A DNA stretch of 64,000 nt from Corynebacterium pseudokroppenstedtii (GCF_019754945.1 NZ_JAEUWU010000001.1:124001-188000), one strand, 5' to 3'. Shown: positions 1 through 9,879, numbered from the stretch's first letter. Numbers and translations: made by a program. Notes: generated from the sequence alone by a model not told the origin.

Positions 1-1247
1 CCTCCGGTACCACGGGCCGGCCGAAGGGATGTCGGCTCACCCACGCAAACTGGCTGGGCGAAGCGCGCTCTCTACTGACCCACAACATCGCCCGGACCAT
101 CGCCCGGCCCGGCATGCGCTACATCACTTTCCTCCCGCTAGCACACGTTTTCGCGCGGGCCATTTCTTTGGCAATGGCTATCGGTGGGGCACAACAATCT
201 CACTGGTCCGACTTCTCCACGATCAGCATCGAATTCCAGCGTGCGCAGCCGAATATGATCCTAGGTGTCCCACGAGTTTTCGAAAAAGTCCGTAATGGTG
301 TGCAAGCCCAAGCGAAGAGCAAAGGCCCATTAGGATCGCTATTGTTCTCGCGCGCAGAGGCGACAGCTATTCAGTACTCCAAGGCCTTAGACGAGGAAGG
401 CCCGTCGCGGGTCCTGAAATGGCGTCGAGCTCTCTACGACCGCCTCATTTATCGCAAGGTGCGTGCCGCTATGGGTGGGGCAGTGCAATATGGAATCTCC
501 GGCGGTTCAGCCATGAACCCCGAGCTCCTCCACTTCTTCCGCGGCATTGGAACCACCGTCTACGAAGGCTACGGTCTGACGGAATCCACCGCCGCATTCT
601 GTGTCAACTACGACGACAACATCATCGGAACCGTGGGGCGCCCGTCCGGCGGCTGCTCAGCCCGCATTTCCGACGACGGAGAAGTGTGTCTGAAGGGCCC
701 CATCATTTTCGATGGCTATTGGAATAACGAGGAAGCAACCAAAGAATGCTTCGATGACGACGGCTACTTCCACACCGGCGATCTGGGCGGGATCCTCGAT
801 TCCGGACACCTCAAGATCACTGGCCGAAAGAAGGAATTGCTGGTGACCGCGGGTGGCAAGAATGTGTCGCCTGGCCCGTTGGAAGACCGCATGCGCACGC
901 ACCCGTTGATCAGCCAAGTGATGCTCGTCGGCGATGGCCAGCCGTTCATCGGATGCCTTGTCACGCTCGACGAGGTCGCCCTGGAGAAGTGGAAGCGCGA
1001 CCACGGTGTTAATGACAATGTGAGCAACCGCGAGTTGCACGCCAACCCGGTGTTGCGCGCGGAGATCCAGGACGCCATTAACGACGCCAACAGCACGGTG
1101 TCGCACGCGGAGGCCGTCAAGAAGTTCCATGTTCTCGACCGCGATTTCACCGAGGAAGATGGCGAACTAACCGCGACCTTGAAGGTCAAGCGGCATGTGG
1201 TGATGCAGCATTTCGCGCGGGATATTGCGAACCTGTATCAGAAGTAA
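1..1247 (+). CDS. Long-chain fatty-acid-CoA ligase (FadD15-like), 5'-truncated by window edge
   Basis: The open frame runs from the window edge (first full codon at base 3) to TAA at 1245-1247, so the N-terminus is missing. The visible part opens with the AMP-binding P-loop SGTTGRPKG. Further on it has YGLTES, the TGD aspartate motif (HTGDLGG) and the GRKKELLVTAGGKNVSP hinge. These are the motifs of the ANL superfamily, which adenylates a fatty acid and transfers it to CoA. Its position two genes before hemW-hrcA matches the FadD15 locus of mycobacteria and corynebacteria. Chain-length preference cannot be read from the sequence. The first ATG visible in the window (114) lies after the P-loop and is not a real start. 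Confidence 0.93.
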   Translation, partial: SGTTGRPKGCRLTHANWLGEARSLLTHNIARTIARPGMRYITFLPLAHVFARAISLAMAIGGAQQSHWSDFSTISIEFQRAQPNMILGVPRVFEKVRNGVQAQAKSKGPLGSLLFSRAEATAIQYSKALDEEGPSRVLKWRRALYDRLIYRKVRAAMGGAVQYGISGGSAMNPELLHFFRGIGTTVYEGYGLTESTAAFCVNYDDNIIGTVGRPSGGCSARISDDGEVCLKGPIIFDGYWNNEEATKECFDDDGYFHTGDLGGILDSGHLKITGRKKELLVTAGGKNVSPGPLEDRMRTHPLISQVMLVGDGQPFIGCLVTLDEVALEKWKRDHGVNDNVSNRELHANPVLRAEIQDAINDANSTVSHAEAVKKFHVLDRDFTEEDGELTATLKVKRHVVMQHFARDIANLYQK

Positions 1248-1418
1248 CCACCGCTCGGCGCGCCGCAGTGCAATGGGCTCCCCGCTGCTTTATGGTTATC
1301 CCCGTCCCTATTTGATACCGGTTGTGCAGAGTGATCAGTCGTCCGTAAGCACCCATTTCCGACATGATTTCTCCTGCTCTTATCGCCTGGTTCGGTCGAT
1401 TCTGTGAGGAGTTCGCCT

Positions 1419-2132
1419 GTGCTTGAAGAGTCTCCCGCTCGGTGTAGCGCCACGGAAAGGCTTCGCGAGCTCACTCAGGAGGTCTCCGATATTGGCGACG
1501 AGGTCGCCACATATATCGATAACATCGGTGAAGCCCTGGCCGATTGGGATGCAGATCTTGCCGACGATTGCCTGGAAGAATGTGACGTCATTATCCGCGA
1601 GGCCCGCGAGGACATTCGCAGCGTCGTACCCGAACTTGACGGAATCCGCCGCGCTCTGACGTCGGGACTAAAAAGCGGGGTGCTCTCGGCGGGTCCGGGA
1701 GCACGTGAACGCTCTGGACGCCCGATGACGGGTCTGCCGAATGAGCCGCTCAAAGTCACCGCGGAATCGCTGGCCCACTGCTTTCCCATCCCAACGGTGG
1801 TGGACGCGGACGCGGTGAGCACCGCGTTGACGAGCCGCACAGAGACCGCGTCGGGACTGTGCGCCGACGTCGCAAGTTGGGTGGAGTATCAGACGAACCT
1901 AGCCGTGGATGATGCGTCGTCAACCAATTTGTCAATCGTTTTCGCGCGAGCCTACGACCATGTGGTCAGTGCCATTGACGCGTGGAAGAACACCGTGGCC
2001 TGGCCATATCCGCCCTTTACCCGGATGATGCGGGGAACCTGCCCGCCACCGTTCTTAGAGGAGCGTGCGCGGGTGGACCGTATCGTGGCGAGTGTGGCGT
2101 CGCGCCGCCAAGGTGGCCATTTTGCCTCCTGA
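1419..2132 (+). CDS. Conserved hypothetical protein between fadD15 and hemW
   Basis: This is a 237-residue soluble protein of unknown function. The start chosen is GTG at 1419, seven bases after AGGAG (1407-1411). A GTG at 1404 would add five residues but has no ribosome binding site. The N-terminal 70 residues are acidic and probably helical, rich in Asp, Glu and Ala. There is no signal peptide or membrane segment, and I recognise no catalytic motif. Its 3' end lies just at the hemW start, so the two are probably co-transcribed and translationally coupled. A protein of unknown function sits at the same place in other corynebacterial genomes, which supports it as a real gene. Confidence 0.75.
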   Translation: MLEESPARCSATERLRELTQEVSDIGDEVATYIDNIGEALADWDADLADDCLEECDVIIREAREDIRSVVPELDGIRRALTSGLKSGVLSAGPGARERSGRPMTGLPNEPLKVTAESLAHCFPIPTVVDADAVSTALTSRTETASGLCADVASWVEYQTNLAVDDASSTNLSIVFARAYDHVVSAIDAWKNTVAWPYPPFTRMMRGTCPPPFLEERARVDRIVASVASRRQGGHFAS

Positions 2133-3294
2133 GAAGAAGGATTCTTTCGGGGTTTATATCCACGTCCCTTTTTGCGTGACACGCTGCGGCTACTGCGATT
2201 TCAACACCTACACGCCGCGGGAATTGGGTGTCCGTGACGACGCACCCTCGCCCGTCCTCCAGTACCTCGACGCCGTCGAGCGTGAACTCTCCCGAGCCGC
2301 GGAGCGCTACCACCTGCCACCAGCCGACACGGTGTTCGTCGGCGGGGGAACACCATCCCTGGTGGGGGCAGAGGGGTTAACGCGGGCGCTCAACGCCGTG
2401 CGCTCGTCGATGGGCTTAAGCCCGGGAGCAGAAGTGACGACGGAGGCCAACCCGGAATCCACCTCGCCAGAGTTCTTCTCAGGACTGCGCGAGGCCGGGT
2501 TCACCCGGGTGAGCTTGGGGATGCAGTCGGCGTCGGAGAAAGTACTTCGGGTGTTGGACAGGCGTCACACCCCCGGTAGGCCGGTTGCTGCTGCTCAGGA
2601 AGCGCGCCGGGCGGGGTTCGAGCACGTGAATCTTGACCTTATTTATGGCACGCCCGGGGAAGTGGACGATGATGTCAAGCGCTCGGTCGATGCGGTTCTT
2701 AGCGCTGATGTTGATCATGTCTCGGCCTATTCGCTGATTATCGAGCGGGGGACAGCGATGTTCCGCAAAGTGCGTCGTGGTGAGCTGACCGAAACCGATG
2801 AGGACACCTTGGCTCGTCGGTACGACATTATCGACGACGCTCTGAGCGGGCAGGGTTTCTCCTGGTACGAAGTCTCCAACTGGTCGCGTCCGGGCGGCGA
2901 GTGCCGCCACAACTTGGTCTATTGGCGCGACGGCGACTGGTGGGGTGCCGGCCCGGGCGCGCACGGCCACATCGGCAACCAGAGGTTTGTTAATGTCAAA
3001 CACCCCGCCCGGTACTCGGCGATGATCAGCCAGAGTGAGGACGCGCTTGCCTTGAAGGGCGTGGAGGACTTGTCCCCCTCTGAACGTCATGAGGAGCGCG
3101 TAATGTTGGCTTTGCGGTTGGCCGAGGGGATCGAGGAATCCCAGCTGCCTGAATCAACAACATCATGCGTGCAGCGGTTTATTGATGACGGGTTGTTTTG
3201 GCGTCCTTCTAGCGGTCGGGTGGCGGTCACGAATCGTGGGCGTTTATTAGCGGATGGGATCATCACCGATATCCTGGTGAGTGAAGATAGCTAG
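2122..3294 (+). CDS. hemW: Radical SAM haem chaperone HemW
   Basis: The protein has about 390 residues. Near its N-terminus is CVTRCGYCDF, the CxxxCxxCxF form of the radical-SAM [4Fe-4S] site. The residue after the last Cys-x is Phe, which marks HemW and not the oxygen-independent coproporphyrinogen oxidase HemN (CxxxCxxCxC). The SAM-binding GGGTPS follows. HemW binds haem and inserts it into membrane proteins. The start is uncertain. TTG 2122 has AAGG (2110-2113) eight bases upstream and gives a family-like N-terminus; GTG 2113 and GTG 2065 are in frame but lack a binding site. The 2065 start would overlap the upstream gene by 68 bases. hrcA follows after 68 bases. Confidence 0.9.
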   Translation: MPPEKKDSFGVYIHVPFCVTRCGYCDFNTYTPRELGVRDDAPSPVLQYLDAVERELSRAAERYHLPPADTVFVGGGTPSLVGAEGLTRALNAVRSSMGLSPGAEVTTEANPESTSPEFFSGLREAGFTRVSLGMQSASEKVLRVLDRRHTPGRPVAAAQEARRAGFEHVNLDLIYGTPGEVDDDVKRSVDAVLSADVDHVSAYSLIIERGTAMFRKVRRGELTETDEDTLARRYDIIDDALSGQGFSWYEVSNWSRPGGECRHNLVYWRDGDWWGAGPGAHGHIGNQRFVNVKHPARYSAMISQSEDALALKGVEDLSPSERHEERVMLALRLAEGIEESQLPESTTSCVQRFIDDGLFWRPSSGRVAVTNRGRLLADGIITDILVSEDS

Positions 3295-3362
3295 CGGGCT
3301 CTCAGAGCTAGCGGCCTGTCACGAGGGCCACGGTTGGTCGACGACACGATAAGGAGGTACTG

Positions 3363-4385
3363 ATGGCTGGAACTCAAGAACGCCGTGCTGAGGTGTTGCG
3401 GGCCATCGTGACCGATTACATTACGTCGCGGGAACCGGTGGGCTCGAAGTCGTTGGTTGAGCGGCATAAATTGGGCGTTTCATCAGCGACGATACGCAAT
3501 GACATGGGCGTGTTGGAAGCGGAAGGCTACATCACGCAGCAGCACGCTAGTTCCGGGCGCATTCCCACAGAGAAGGGCTACCGGGCGTTCGTCGACACGA
3601 TCCATGACATTAAGCCTTTGTCCAGGGCGGAGCATCGCGCCATTTTGTCGTTCCTTCAAGATGGTGTTGATTTGGAGGATGTTTTACGACGCAGCGTCCA
3701 GTTGCTCGCCCAGTTGACCAGGCAAGTTGCTGTGGTTCAGGTGCCGACGCTGACCGTCAGCCATGTCAAGCACTGCGAAATCGTTCAGCTGACGCCGCAC
3801 CGCCTTCTCCTGGTGTTAATTACGGACACTGGACGTGTGGAACAGCGGAATGTGGAGGTTACGTCGGAAATTCCGACTGAGGATGTCCCGCGCGTGCGCG
3901 ACGCGGTGAACCGCGCGTTGAGTGGCAAGACACTGGCGGAAGCTCCGGACGGGATGGAATCGTTGGTGGCTCATGCGCCGCGTGAGCTGCGGTCCGTCAT
4001 TGTTGCGTGTGCCACCGTGATCGTCGAGACCCTTGTTGAGCGTCCCTCTGACCGGCTGATTCTTGCCGGGGCGTCGAATTTGACCCGTACTCAGGAGGGG
4101 TCCAACGCGTTGCGGCCCGTGCTGGAGGCTCTTGAGGAACAAGTGGTGGTGTTGAAACTGCTGGCTGCTGCTCGGGATCTGGAATCAGTGCACGTTTCCA
4201 TCGGCGAGGAGAACGAAACCGAAGAGCTCCGGGGCGCGTCCATTGTGTCTGCTGGATATGGCGGGGCGGCTGAGCGACTGGGTGGCTTAGGTGTCGTCGG
4301 GCCAACATTTATGGATTATCCAGGTACGATGTCGCACGTTGCCGTCGTCGCTAAGTACGTTGGTGACGTTCTCCGCGGGGAGTGA
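3363..4385 (+). CDS. hrcA: Heat-inducible transcription repressor HrcA
   Basis: A 340-residue protein that matches HrcA along its whole length. The winged-helix N-terminus contains [10 protein letters not shown] and [12 protein letters not shown], followed by the GAF-like effector domain. HrcA dimers bind CIRCE operators and repress class I heat-shock genes until chaperonins become titrated. The start ATG has AAGGAGG (3351-3357) at good spacing. dnaJ2 lies 204 bases downstream, and a CIRCE element sits between the two genes and not before hrcA. The operator therefore looks set to control dnaJ2 directly. No CIRCE was found in the 68 bases upstream of hrcA. Confidence 0.96.
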   Translation: MAGTQERRAEVLRAIVTDYITSREPVGSKSLVERHKLGVSSATIRNDMGVLEAEGYITQQHASSGRIPTEKGYRAFVDTIHDIKPLSRAEHRAILSFLQDGVDLEDVLRRSVQLLAQLTRQVAVVQVPTLTVSHVKHCEIVQLTPHRLLLVLITDTGRVEQRNVEVTSEIPTEDVPRVRDAVNRALSGKTLAEAPDGMESLVAHAPRELRSVIVACATVIVETLVERPSDRLILAGASNLTRTQEGSNALRPVLEALEEQVVVLKLLAAARDLESVHVSIGEENETEELRGASIVSAGYGGAAERLGGLGVVGPTFMDYPGTMSHVAVVAKYVGDVLRGE

Positions 4386-4441
4386 TCAGCGGGGAGTGGT
4401 CGGGGCGGACCTCGAACCTCGTGGCAGAGACCGTCGGAAAA

Positions 4442-4468
4442 CTAGCACTCACAGTGCAAGAGTGCTAA
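4442..4468. promoter_or_regulatory. CIRCE operator (HrcA-binding site)
   Basis: The inverted repeat CTAGCACTC, nine bases, GAGTGCTAA matches the CIRCE consensus TTAGCACTC-N9-GAGTGCTAA at 17 of 18 arm positions; only the first base differs. It lies 57 bases after the hrcA stop and about 120 bases before dnaJ2. TATTAT-like hexamers at 4492-4500 could be the -10 box of a dnaJ2 promoter just downstream. Confidence 0.93.
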
Positions 4469-4589
4469 AACTGAGCACGAGTGGAAGAACGTATTATTAT
4501 CGCGAGATTCCCCGCTTTTAACCATTATTAAATTGTGAATAAAGCTAACCCCTGAACACTGACGTAGGTAAACAAGGAGTACGTGAGCT

Positions 4590-5735
4590 GTGGCTCGAGA
4601 TTATTACGGAATATTAGGCGTCGACAGAAATGCTTCTGACGCGGACATTAAGAAAGCTTTCCGACGCAAGGCGCGGAAGTATCACCCCGATGTCAATGAT
4701 TCCGCTGAAGCCGCTGACAAATTCAACGAACTCAAAATCGCCCAAGAGGTGCTGACCGATCCGCAAAAGCGCAGCATCGTTGATGCCGGCGGTGACCCCG
4801 AGGCACAGCCCAATTATGGTGGCGCAGGCGGATTCTCGGGCGGCTTCGGCGGTGGCGGCCTGGGAGATATTTTCGAGCAATTCTTCGGTGGTGCGGGCGC
4901 AGGAATGCGTGGTCCGAAACCGCGCGTGCGCCCCGGTAATGACGCCCTCGTACGCATGAAGCTCGATCTCGCCGAGTGCTACACCGGTGTTCGCAAAGAG
5001 GTCACCGTCGATACGGCCATCTTGTGCGACGCCTGCCAGGGCAAAGGCTCCCAGTCTGGCCAGTCGCCAGTGACGTGCCCGACGTGCCAAGGCCGTGGTG
5101 AAGTCGTCGAAACACAGCGCAGCTTCTTAGGGAATGTGCAAACTGTCCGGGAGTGCAGCCGATGTGGCGGTACTGGTGAGATCATTAAAGATCCGTGCCC
5201 GAAGTGTGATGGCGATGGCCGCGTGAAGAAGCGCCGCCCCATTACCGTCGATATTCCGGCAGGTATTGACGACGGCATGCGTGTTCGCCTCTCTGGCCAG
5301 GGCGAAGTGGGCCCCGGCGGTGGACCAGCCGGCGATCTCTATGTTGAGGTTCGTGTGGCGCCGGATAGCATTTTTGTCCGCGAGGGCGATGACCTTCACT
5401 TGAGTGTGTCGGTCCCCATGGTCGACGCAGCGCTCGGCACCTCGATTTCCGTGAAGGACCCGGTCGGGGAGGAATTCCCCCTCGACATTGCTCCGGGAAC
5501 GCAACCGGATGAAACCATCACCGTCGAGGGCCGTGGTATGCCACGGATTAGGTCCGACCGCAAGGGCAATGTGGTGGCTCACGTTAGTGTCGCCGTGCCG
5601 ACCAAGCTGGATTCCAAGACAGAGAAGCTGTTGAAGCAGGTGAAGAACCACCGCAAGGACGATGCCATCGTGAATGACAGGGAATCAGGTGGGGGTTTCT
5701 TCTCCCGGCTGCGTAGCCGGTTTGTAGGGCGTTAA
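4590..5735 (+). CDS. dnaJ2: Chaperone DnaJ (DnaJ2)
   Basis: A 381-residue type I Hsp40. The J-domain (residues 1-70) carries HPD at 32-34, which stimulates DnaK ATPase. A Gly/Phe-rich stretch follows (about 72-110), then four CxxCxGxG zinc modules (CDACQGKG, CPTCQGRG, CSRCGGTG, CPKCDGDG) and the C-terminal substrate-binding domains. The start is GTG with AAGGAG (4574-4579) ten bases upstream. The hrcA-dnaJ2 pair is the second dnaJ locus typical of Actinobacteria and separate from dnaK-grpE-dnaJ1. Heat control by HrcA is inferred from the CIRCE element upstream. rsmE starts 8 bases after the stop. Confidence 0.96.
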   Translation: MARDYYGILGVDRNASDADIKKAFRRKARKYHPDVNDSAEAADKFNELKIAQEVLTDPQKRSIVDAGGDPEAQPNYGGAGGFSGGFGGGGLGDIFEQFFGGAGAGMRGPKPRVRPGNDALVRMKLDLAECYTGVRKEVTVDTAILCDACQGKGSQSGQSPVTCPTCQGRGEVVETQRSFLGNVQTVRECSRCGGTGEIIKDPCPKCDGDGRVKKRRPITVDIPAGIDDGMRVRLSGQGEVGPGGGPAGDLYVEVRVAPDSIFVREGDDLHLSVSVPMVDAALGTSISVKDPVGEEFPLDIAPGTQPDETITVEGRGMPRIRSDRKGNVVAHVSVAVPTKLDSKTEKLLKQVKNHRKDDAIVNDRESGGGFFSRLRSRFVGR

Positions 5736-5743
5736 GTGTTCAC

Positions 5744-6640
5744 ATGAGTGATCCCGTCTTTGTGTATGGCTTTGCTGGATACCCCGATGGAGCATTTCCC
5801 TCATTAGCCGACGTTGTTGGTCCGCGTGATGACGGCACTGGCCACCTCGGCGGGCAACGCGATGAAGGGCTTGGCGATGGCGCTAATGCTCACCAGCAAA
5901 AGCCGCTGACTCAGTACGACGTCGGTGACGTCGTTCTTCTCACGGGCTCGGAAGGCCGCCATGCCGTTACCGTGAAACGCCTGGTGGCGGGGGATTCGCT
6001 GCTCTTAGTTAATGGTGAGGGCGATTGGCTCCGATGCACAGTGGAGTCCACCCCGTCAAAGACCCAGCTGAGGGCCACAGTTCGCGGGGCCGGCCGCACG
6101 CCGATGCCCACCCCGCCCATGACCGTCGTCCAAGCCCTTCCCAAGTCTGATCGGTCCGAACTCGCGGTTGATCTAGCGTGCCAAGCGGGTGCCGACGCGA
6201 TCGTTCCGTGGTCGGCATCCCGCTCGATTGCCCGGTGGAAGGGTAAAGAGAAGAAGGCGGGCACCAAGTGGGTCGATACCGCTGTCGCGTCGTCGAAACA
6301 GTCCCGGCGCGCGCGTTTTCCACGGGTCGCCGCTTTGTCGACGACGGATGACGTCGTCAATGCCATTGAACAGGTCACGCAATCGGGCGGTCTCGCTCTT
6401 GTGCTGGAGGAATCGGAATCGGTGCCCGTGACCGCGCTGTCCGACAAATTACGTCAGGCGTCGCAGATCATGCTCATTGTGGGGCCCGAAGGTGGCATTG
6501 CTCCCGATGAACATGACGCTTTCGTTCGTGCGGGTGCTACCTCCGTTGTTCTTGGCCCCGAAGTATTGCGAACCGCCACGGCAGCGAGTGTCGCTCTGGG
6601 TGCTGTGAATGTGCTGGCCGGGCGGTGGTCCGAGGCGTGA
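5744..6640 (+). CDS. rsmE: 16S rRNA (uracil1498-N3)-methyltransferase RsmE
   Basis: A 298-residue SPOUT methyltransferase for U1498 of 16S rRNA. The C-terminal knot is clear: LIVGPEGGIAPDE and LGPEVLRTATAASVAL bind SAM. The N-terminal PUA-like domain begins with SDPVFV but is interrupted after about eight residues by roughly 50 Gly/Asp-rich residues before the family sequence resumes at VGDVVLLTGSEGRHAVTVKR. Usual members are about 240-250 residues, so this insertion accounts for the extra length. The gene starts 8 bases after dnaJ2 and continues the hrcA-dnaJ2-rsmE order. Confidence 0.92.
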   Translation: MSDPVFVYGFAGYPDGAFPSLADVVGPRDDGTGHLGGQRDEGLGDGANAHQQKPLTQYDVGDVVLLTGSEGRHAVTVKRLVAGDSLLLVNGEGDWLRCTVESTPSKTQLRATVRGAGRTPMPTPPMTVVQALPKSDRSELAVDLACQAGADAIVPWSASRSIARWKGKEKKAGTKWVDTAVASSKQSRRARFPRVAALSTTDDVVNAIEQVTQSGGLALVLEESESVPVTALSDKLRQASQIMLIVGPEGGIAPDEHDAFVRAGATSVVLGPEVLRTATAASVALGAVNVLAGRWSEA

Positions 6641-6722
6641 TAGGCGTGCATATGAGCGTCGGGGCGACGAGAACCACACTGCACGCTACACTGAGTGAGC
6701 ACACTAACCAGGGAGGTTTCCA

Positions 6723-7883
6723 CTGAGTACGTCGAATTCGGCATCCCGACGTCAATCCCCACGGCCCGGCAATCCGCGGGCGCAAGCCGGTGACGATCAC
6801 GAGAGCGTCGTGTCGTCGGCTATATCGTCGTTAAGCTTTGATCTTGACGACGATTACGCGCCGCAGGTCCTTGGCCCGGCGGATCAGAATCTCCGCATCG
6901 TGGAGCGGTCAGTGGACGCCGATGTCCATGTTCGTGGCGCCCGGGTCACGGTGTCCGGCAGGCCGGCGGATTGTCAAGCGGTACGTCGGATTTTCCTCGA
7001 GCTGCAGTCGATGGCGCGTCGGGGGCACCCCATTTCCGCTGATGCCGTATCCAGAACTGTGACATTGGTTCGGGGTGAGGCGGCGACGTTGCCGTCGGAA
7101 AGTGCTGCGATTGTGACGCGGCGCGGTCGGGGTGTTCACCCCAAGACGCCTGGTCAGCGGGATTATGTTGATGCGATCGATAGCAACACGATTGTTTTCG
7201 GGATAGGTCCTGCGGGGTCGGGTAAAACCTATTTGGCCATGGCCAAGGCTGTGCAGGCGCTGCAACATCGTGAGGTTCATCGGATTATTCTGACGCGGCC
7301 GGCTGTCGAGGCTGGCGAGAATTTAGGGTTTTTACCTGGGACGTTGCACGAAAAGATCGATCCGTATCTGCGTCCGCTGCACGATGCCCTCCGCGATATG
7401 GTTGAGCCGGAAACCATTCCTAAACTGATGGAGTCGGGGATTATCGAGGTCGCGCCGTTGGCCTATATGCGTGGGCGGACTCTCAACGACGCTTTCGTCA
7501 TTTTGGATGAAGCCCAAAACACCACGCCCGCGCAGATGAAGATGTTTCTGACGCGTCTCGGTTTTGGTACAACAATGGTTGTGACAGGCGACCTCACCCA
7601 GGTCGATCTGCCCCACCAAGAGTCGGGATTGGCGCGCGCCGTCAATGTGCTGGATGGGGTGAAAGACATCAGCGTTATCCGTATGCAATCTGAGGATGTT
7701 GTTCGGCATCATCTTGTGTCCGCCATTGTCGACGCATACGCAGCCTTTGAAGGTGACGACGGTGATAGCCCGCATGCGGGGACGTCGCGACGAGGTAAAC
7801 GGCATGGTGGCCACCGGGATGTTGGGCGCACGCAGGGTGAGCGGCCTCAGCATCAGCGGTATGTGTGGAAGGACTCAGAGTGA
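6723..7883 (+). CDS. phoH: PhoH-like ATPase; probable CTG start
   Basis: A PhoH-family P-loop protein with Walker A GPAGSGKT and Walker [10 protein letters not shown], and a KH-like N-terminal part. PhoH1 is linked to ribosome and RNA metabolism, and the gene precedes ybeY and era here as in most Actinobacteria. The usual start codons put the first possibility at GTG 6810 (357 residues), which has no good binding site. A strong GGGAGG (6711-6716) lies exactly six bases before an in-frame CTG at 6723, with a stop just upstream at 6705. A CTG start would give 386 residues. The stop overlaps ybeY as GTGA. Confidence 0.88.
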   Translation: MSTSNSASRRQSPRPGNPRAQAGDDHESVVSSAISSLSFDLDDDYAPQVLGPADQNLRIVERSVDADVHVRGARVTVSGRPADCQAVRRIFLELQSMARRGHPISADAVSRTVTLVRGEAATLPSESAAIVTRRGRGVHPKTPGQRDYVDAIDSNTIVFGIGPAGSGKTYLAMAKAVQALQHREVHRIILTRPAVEAGENLGFLPGTLHEKIDPYLRPLHDALRDMVEPETIPKLMESGIIEVAPLAYMRGRTLNDAFVILDEAQNTTPAQMKMFLTRLGFGTTMVVTGDLTQVDLPHQESGLARAVNVLDGVKDISVIRMQSEDVVRHHLVSAIVDAYAAFEGDDGDSPHAGTSRRGKRHGGHRDVGRTQGERPQHQRYVWKDSE

Positions 7884-8488
7884 GTATCGAAGTCTTTAAT
7901 GAATCCGGGTACGACGGAGTCAACGAAGAAGCGCTTATCGACGTTGCGCAATTTGCTCTCATGCGGATGGATATTCACCCGGCCGCAGATATGACCATTT
8001 CTATTGTCGATGAGCCGACGATAGAGGACCTCCACGTCCGGTGGCTGGATTTGGAAGGCCCGACGGACGTCATGAGTTTCCCTATGGATGAGCTCACTCC
8101 CGGCTCTGGCAGACCAGACTCGGATGCCCCTGGTCCGGCAATGTTAGGTGACATTGTGTTGTGCCCCGCTTTCGCTGAGCGTCAGGCTCATCGGGCCGGC
8201 CACGGTCTGGGCCACGAGTTGTCTCTACTGACTGTGCACGGCATTTTGCATCTGTTGGGCTATGACCATGTGGCCCCTGAGGAGGAGCGGCGGATGTTCG
8301 CCCTCCAGAACGACATTCTCGCTGACTGGTACACCGACCTGGAAGAACGCGGTGTTTCCTATGGGCCGAAGCCTACGGGCCCCGGTGCGTTTCCCACCGC
8401 GGCAGATCGTGAGGCGCTGGATCAGGACATGATTAAGTCGACAGTTGGTGGGATGATCGCGGAGCCGACTGATCGCGATAAGTCATAG
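7880..8488 (+). CDS. ybeY: Endoribonuclease / rRNA maturation factor YbeY
   Basis: A 202-residue protein with the metal-binding H-x3-H-x5-H motif as [11 protein letters not shown], which holds the catalytic zinc of YbeY. The N-terminus [10 protein letters not shown] is typical when the GTG at 7880 is used. That GTG overlaps the phoH stop (GTGA) and has GGAAGGA at 7867-7873. YbeY takes part in 16S rRNA 3'-end maturation and 70S quality control. A C-terminal tail of about 45 residues after the catalytic region is longer than in short homologues. The gene sits between phoH and a CorC-family gene, the conserved order. Confidence 0.94.
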   Translation: MSIEVFNESGYDGVNEEALIDVAQFALMRMDIHPAADMTISIVDEPTIEDLHVRWLDLEGPTDVMSFPMDELTPGSGRPDSDAPGPAMLGDIVLCPAFAERQAHRAGHGLGHELSLLTVHGILHLLGYDHVAPEEERRMFALQNDILADWYTDLEERGVSYGPKPTGPGAFPTAADREALDQDMIKSTVGGMIAEPTDRDKS

Positions 8489-8505
8489 AAAGACGTTACA
8501 TACCC

Positions 8506-9879
8506 GTGAATTTTCTGACTGAAGGCCTCATCGACTGCGTTATTGTCGTGGTTCTTTTGGCTATTGCCGCGATTCTTACAGCAGTAGAGACCGCATTGAT
8601 CTCGATTTCACGTGCCCGTGTTGAAGATATGGATGAGACACGGAGTACCCGTACGTTATTGGCGATATTGGATAATCGGGCTCGTTTTATTAACCCCCTT
8701 ATTCTTGTGCGAACCGCGTGCGAGGCGGGGGCATCGGTCATTATTACGGTCCTCGCTATTCGGTTAATTCATGAGGCTGCCGTTGTTGTTGCGATTATTC
8801 TGATTACGGTTCTTTCGTATGTGTTCTTGGGTGTGGTCGGACGGACTGTCGGCCGCCAAAACCCCTACAGGGTTAGGTTGCGAGCGGCGTTTTTCTTACG
8901 GCCGATTGTTAAGTTATTTAGCCCGCTGGCATCATTGCTCATTTGGTTGGGAAATGTTTTTACGCCCGGAAAGAAATTCGAACAAGGGCCCTTTACTAAC
9001 GAGGTTGAACTCCGTGAAATGGTGGACATAGCCTCGGAACGCGGTGTTGTTCAGGTCGAAGAACGACGAATGATTCAGGCTATTTTCGACTTAGCCAATA
9101 CGCGTGCCCGGCAAGTGATGGTTCCGCGAACAGATATGTTGTGGATTGAGTCGGAAAAGAGCGCGCGCCAGGCAACCCGTTTGTGTGTCCGCTCAGGCCA
9201 CTCCCGCATTCCCGTTGTCGGCGAAAATGTTGATGATATTGAGGGCGTTGTTTATCTGAAAGATCTCGTGGCTTTGTCTTATGACGATCCCAGTAAAAAT
9301 TCGACGCCGGTCAAAGAAGTCATGCGCCCGGCAGAATTTGTCCCCGATTCTCTGCCCCTAGATGAGCTCTTGGGCGACATGCAAACATCCCACGACCATA
9401 TCGCTCTTCTTGTCGACGAATTCGGCGCCATTGCTGGTTTGATTTCCATTGAAGATATTTTGGAAGAAATCGTGGGAGAGATCAGCGACGAATATGACGA
9501 GGACGAAGTTGCCCCCGTCGAGGAGCTCGAGGACGGTTCATTCCGACTAGTTGCACGCTTCTCTCTGGACGAATTGGTCGAGCTTTACGACGAGAAGCGG
9601 GGAATTGACATCGAATTCTCCGAGGAACAACTCGAGGACGTCGAGACCGTCGCAGGTTTGTTGGCGTTTGAGTTAGGCCGTGTTCCGCTACCGGGTGCCC
9701 AGGTTACGACGGCGGGGCTGACTTTCCGCGCTGAGGGCGGACACGATCGCCGAGGCCGCATCCGGATTACCAGCGTCGTTGTGAGCCGTTCGGCCACGTC
9801 CAGTGAATCTGTGAATGGTGATGATTCTTCGAATAATGGGATCGTCCACAGTGGCACGGGCGATCACGATTCTGAATGA
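8506..9879 (+). CDS. CNNM/HlyC-CorC family membrane protein
   Basis: A 457-residue membrane protein. The first roughly 140 residues form several hydrophobic segments (the DUF21/CNNM transmembrane domain). A tandem CBS pair follows around residues 200-330 (RQVMVPRTDM, GHSRIPV, LLVDEFGAIAGLISIEDILEEIVGEI), then the CorC_HlyC cap domain. Such proteins are implicated in Mg2+ or Co2+ efflux or in cation-dependent regulation; the ion cannot be read here. The start is GTG 8506 after a weak ribosome binding site, 17 bases after ybeY. In Actinobacteria this gene is conserved between ybeY and era. The C-terminal 40 residues are Ser/Asn/Asp-rich and probably disordered. Confidence 0.9.
   Translation: MNFLTEGLIDCVIVVVLLAIAAILTAVETALISISRARVEDMDETRSTRTLLAILDNRARFINPLILVRTACEAGASVIITVLAIRLIHEAAVVVAIILITVLSYVFLGVVGRTVGRQNPYRVRLRAAFFLRPIVKLFSPLASLLIWLGNVFTPGKKFEQGPFTNEVELREMVDIASERGVVQVEERRMIQAIFDLANTRARQVMVPRTDMLWIESEKSARQATRLCVRSGHSRIPVVGENVDDIEGVVYLKDLVALSYDDPSKNSTPVKEVMRPAEFVPDSLPLDELLGDMQTSHDHIALLVDEFGAIAGLISIEDILEEIVGEISDEYDEDEVAPVEELEDGSFRLVARFSLDELVELYDEKRGIDIEFSEEQLEDVETVAGLLAFELGRVPLPGAQVTTAGLTFRAEGGHDRRGRIRITSVVVSRSATSSESVNGDDSSNNGIVHSGTGDHDSE

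Noticed and set aside
3289..3312. Hairpin between hemW and hrcA built on repeated GCTAGC
   Set aside because: The stem is short and followed by no T tract; the repeat overlaps the hemW stop and may be chance.
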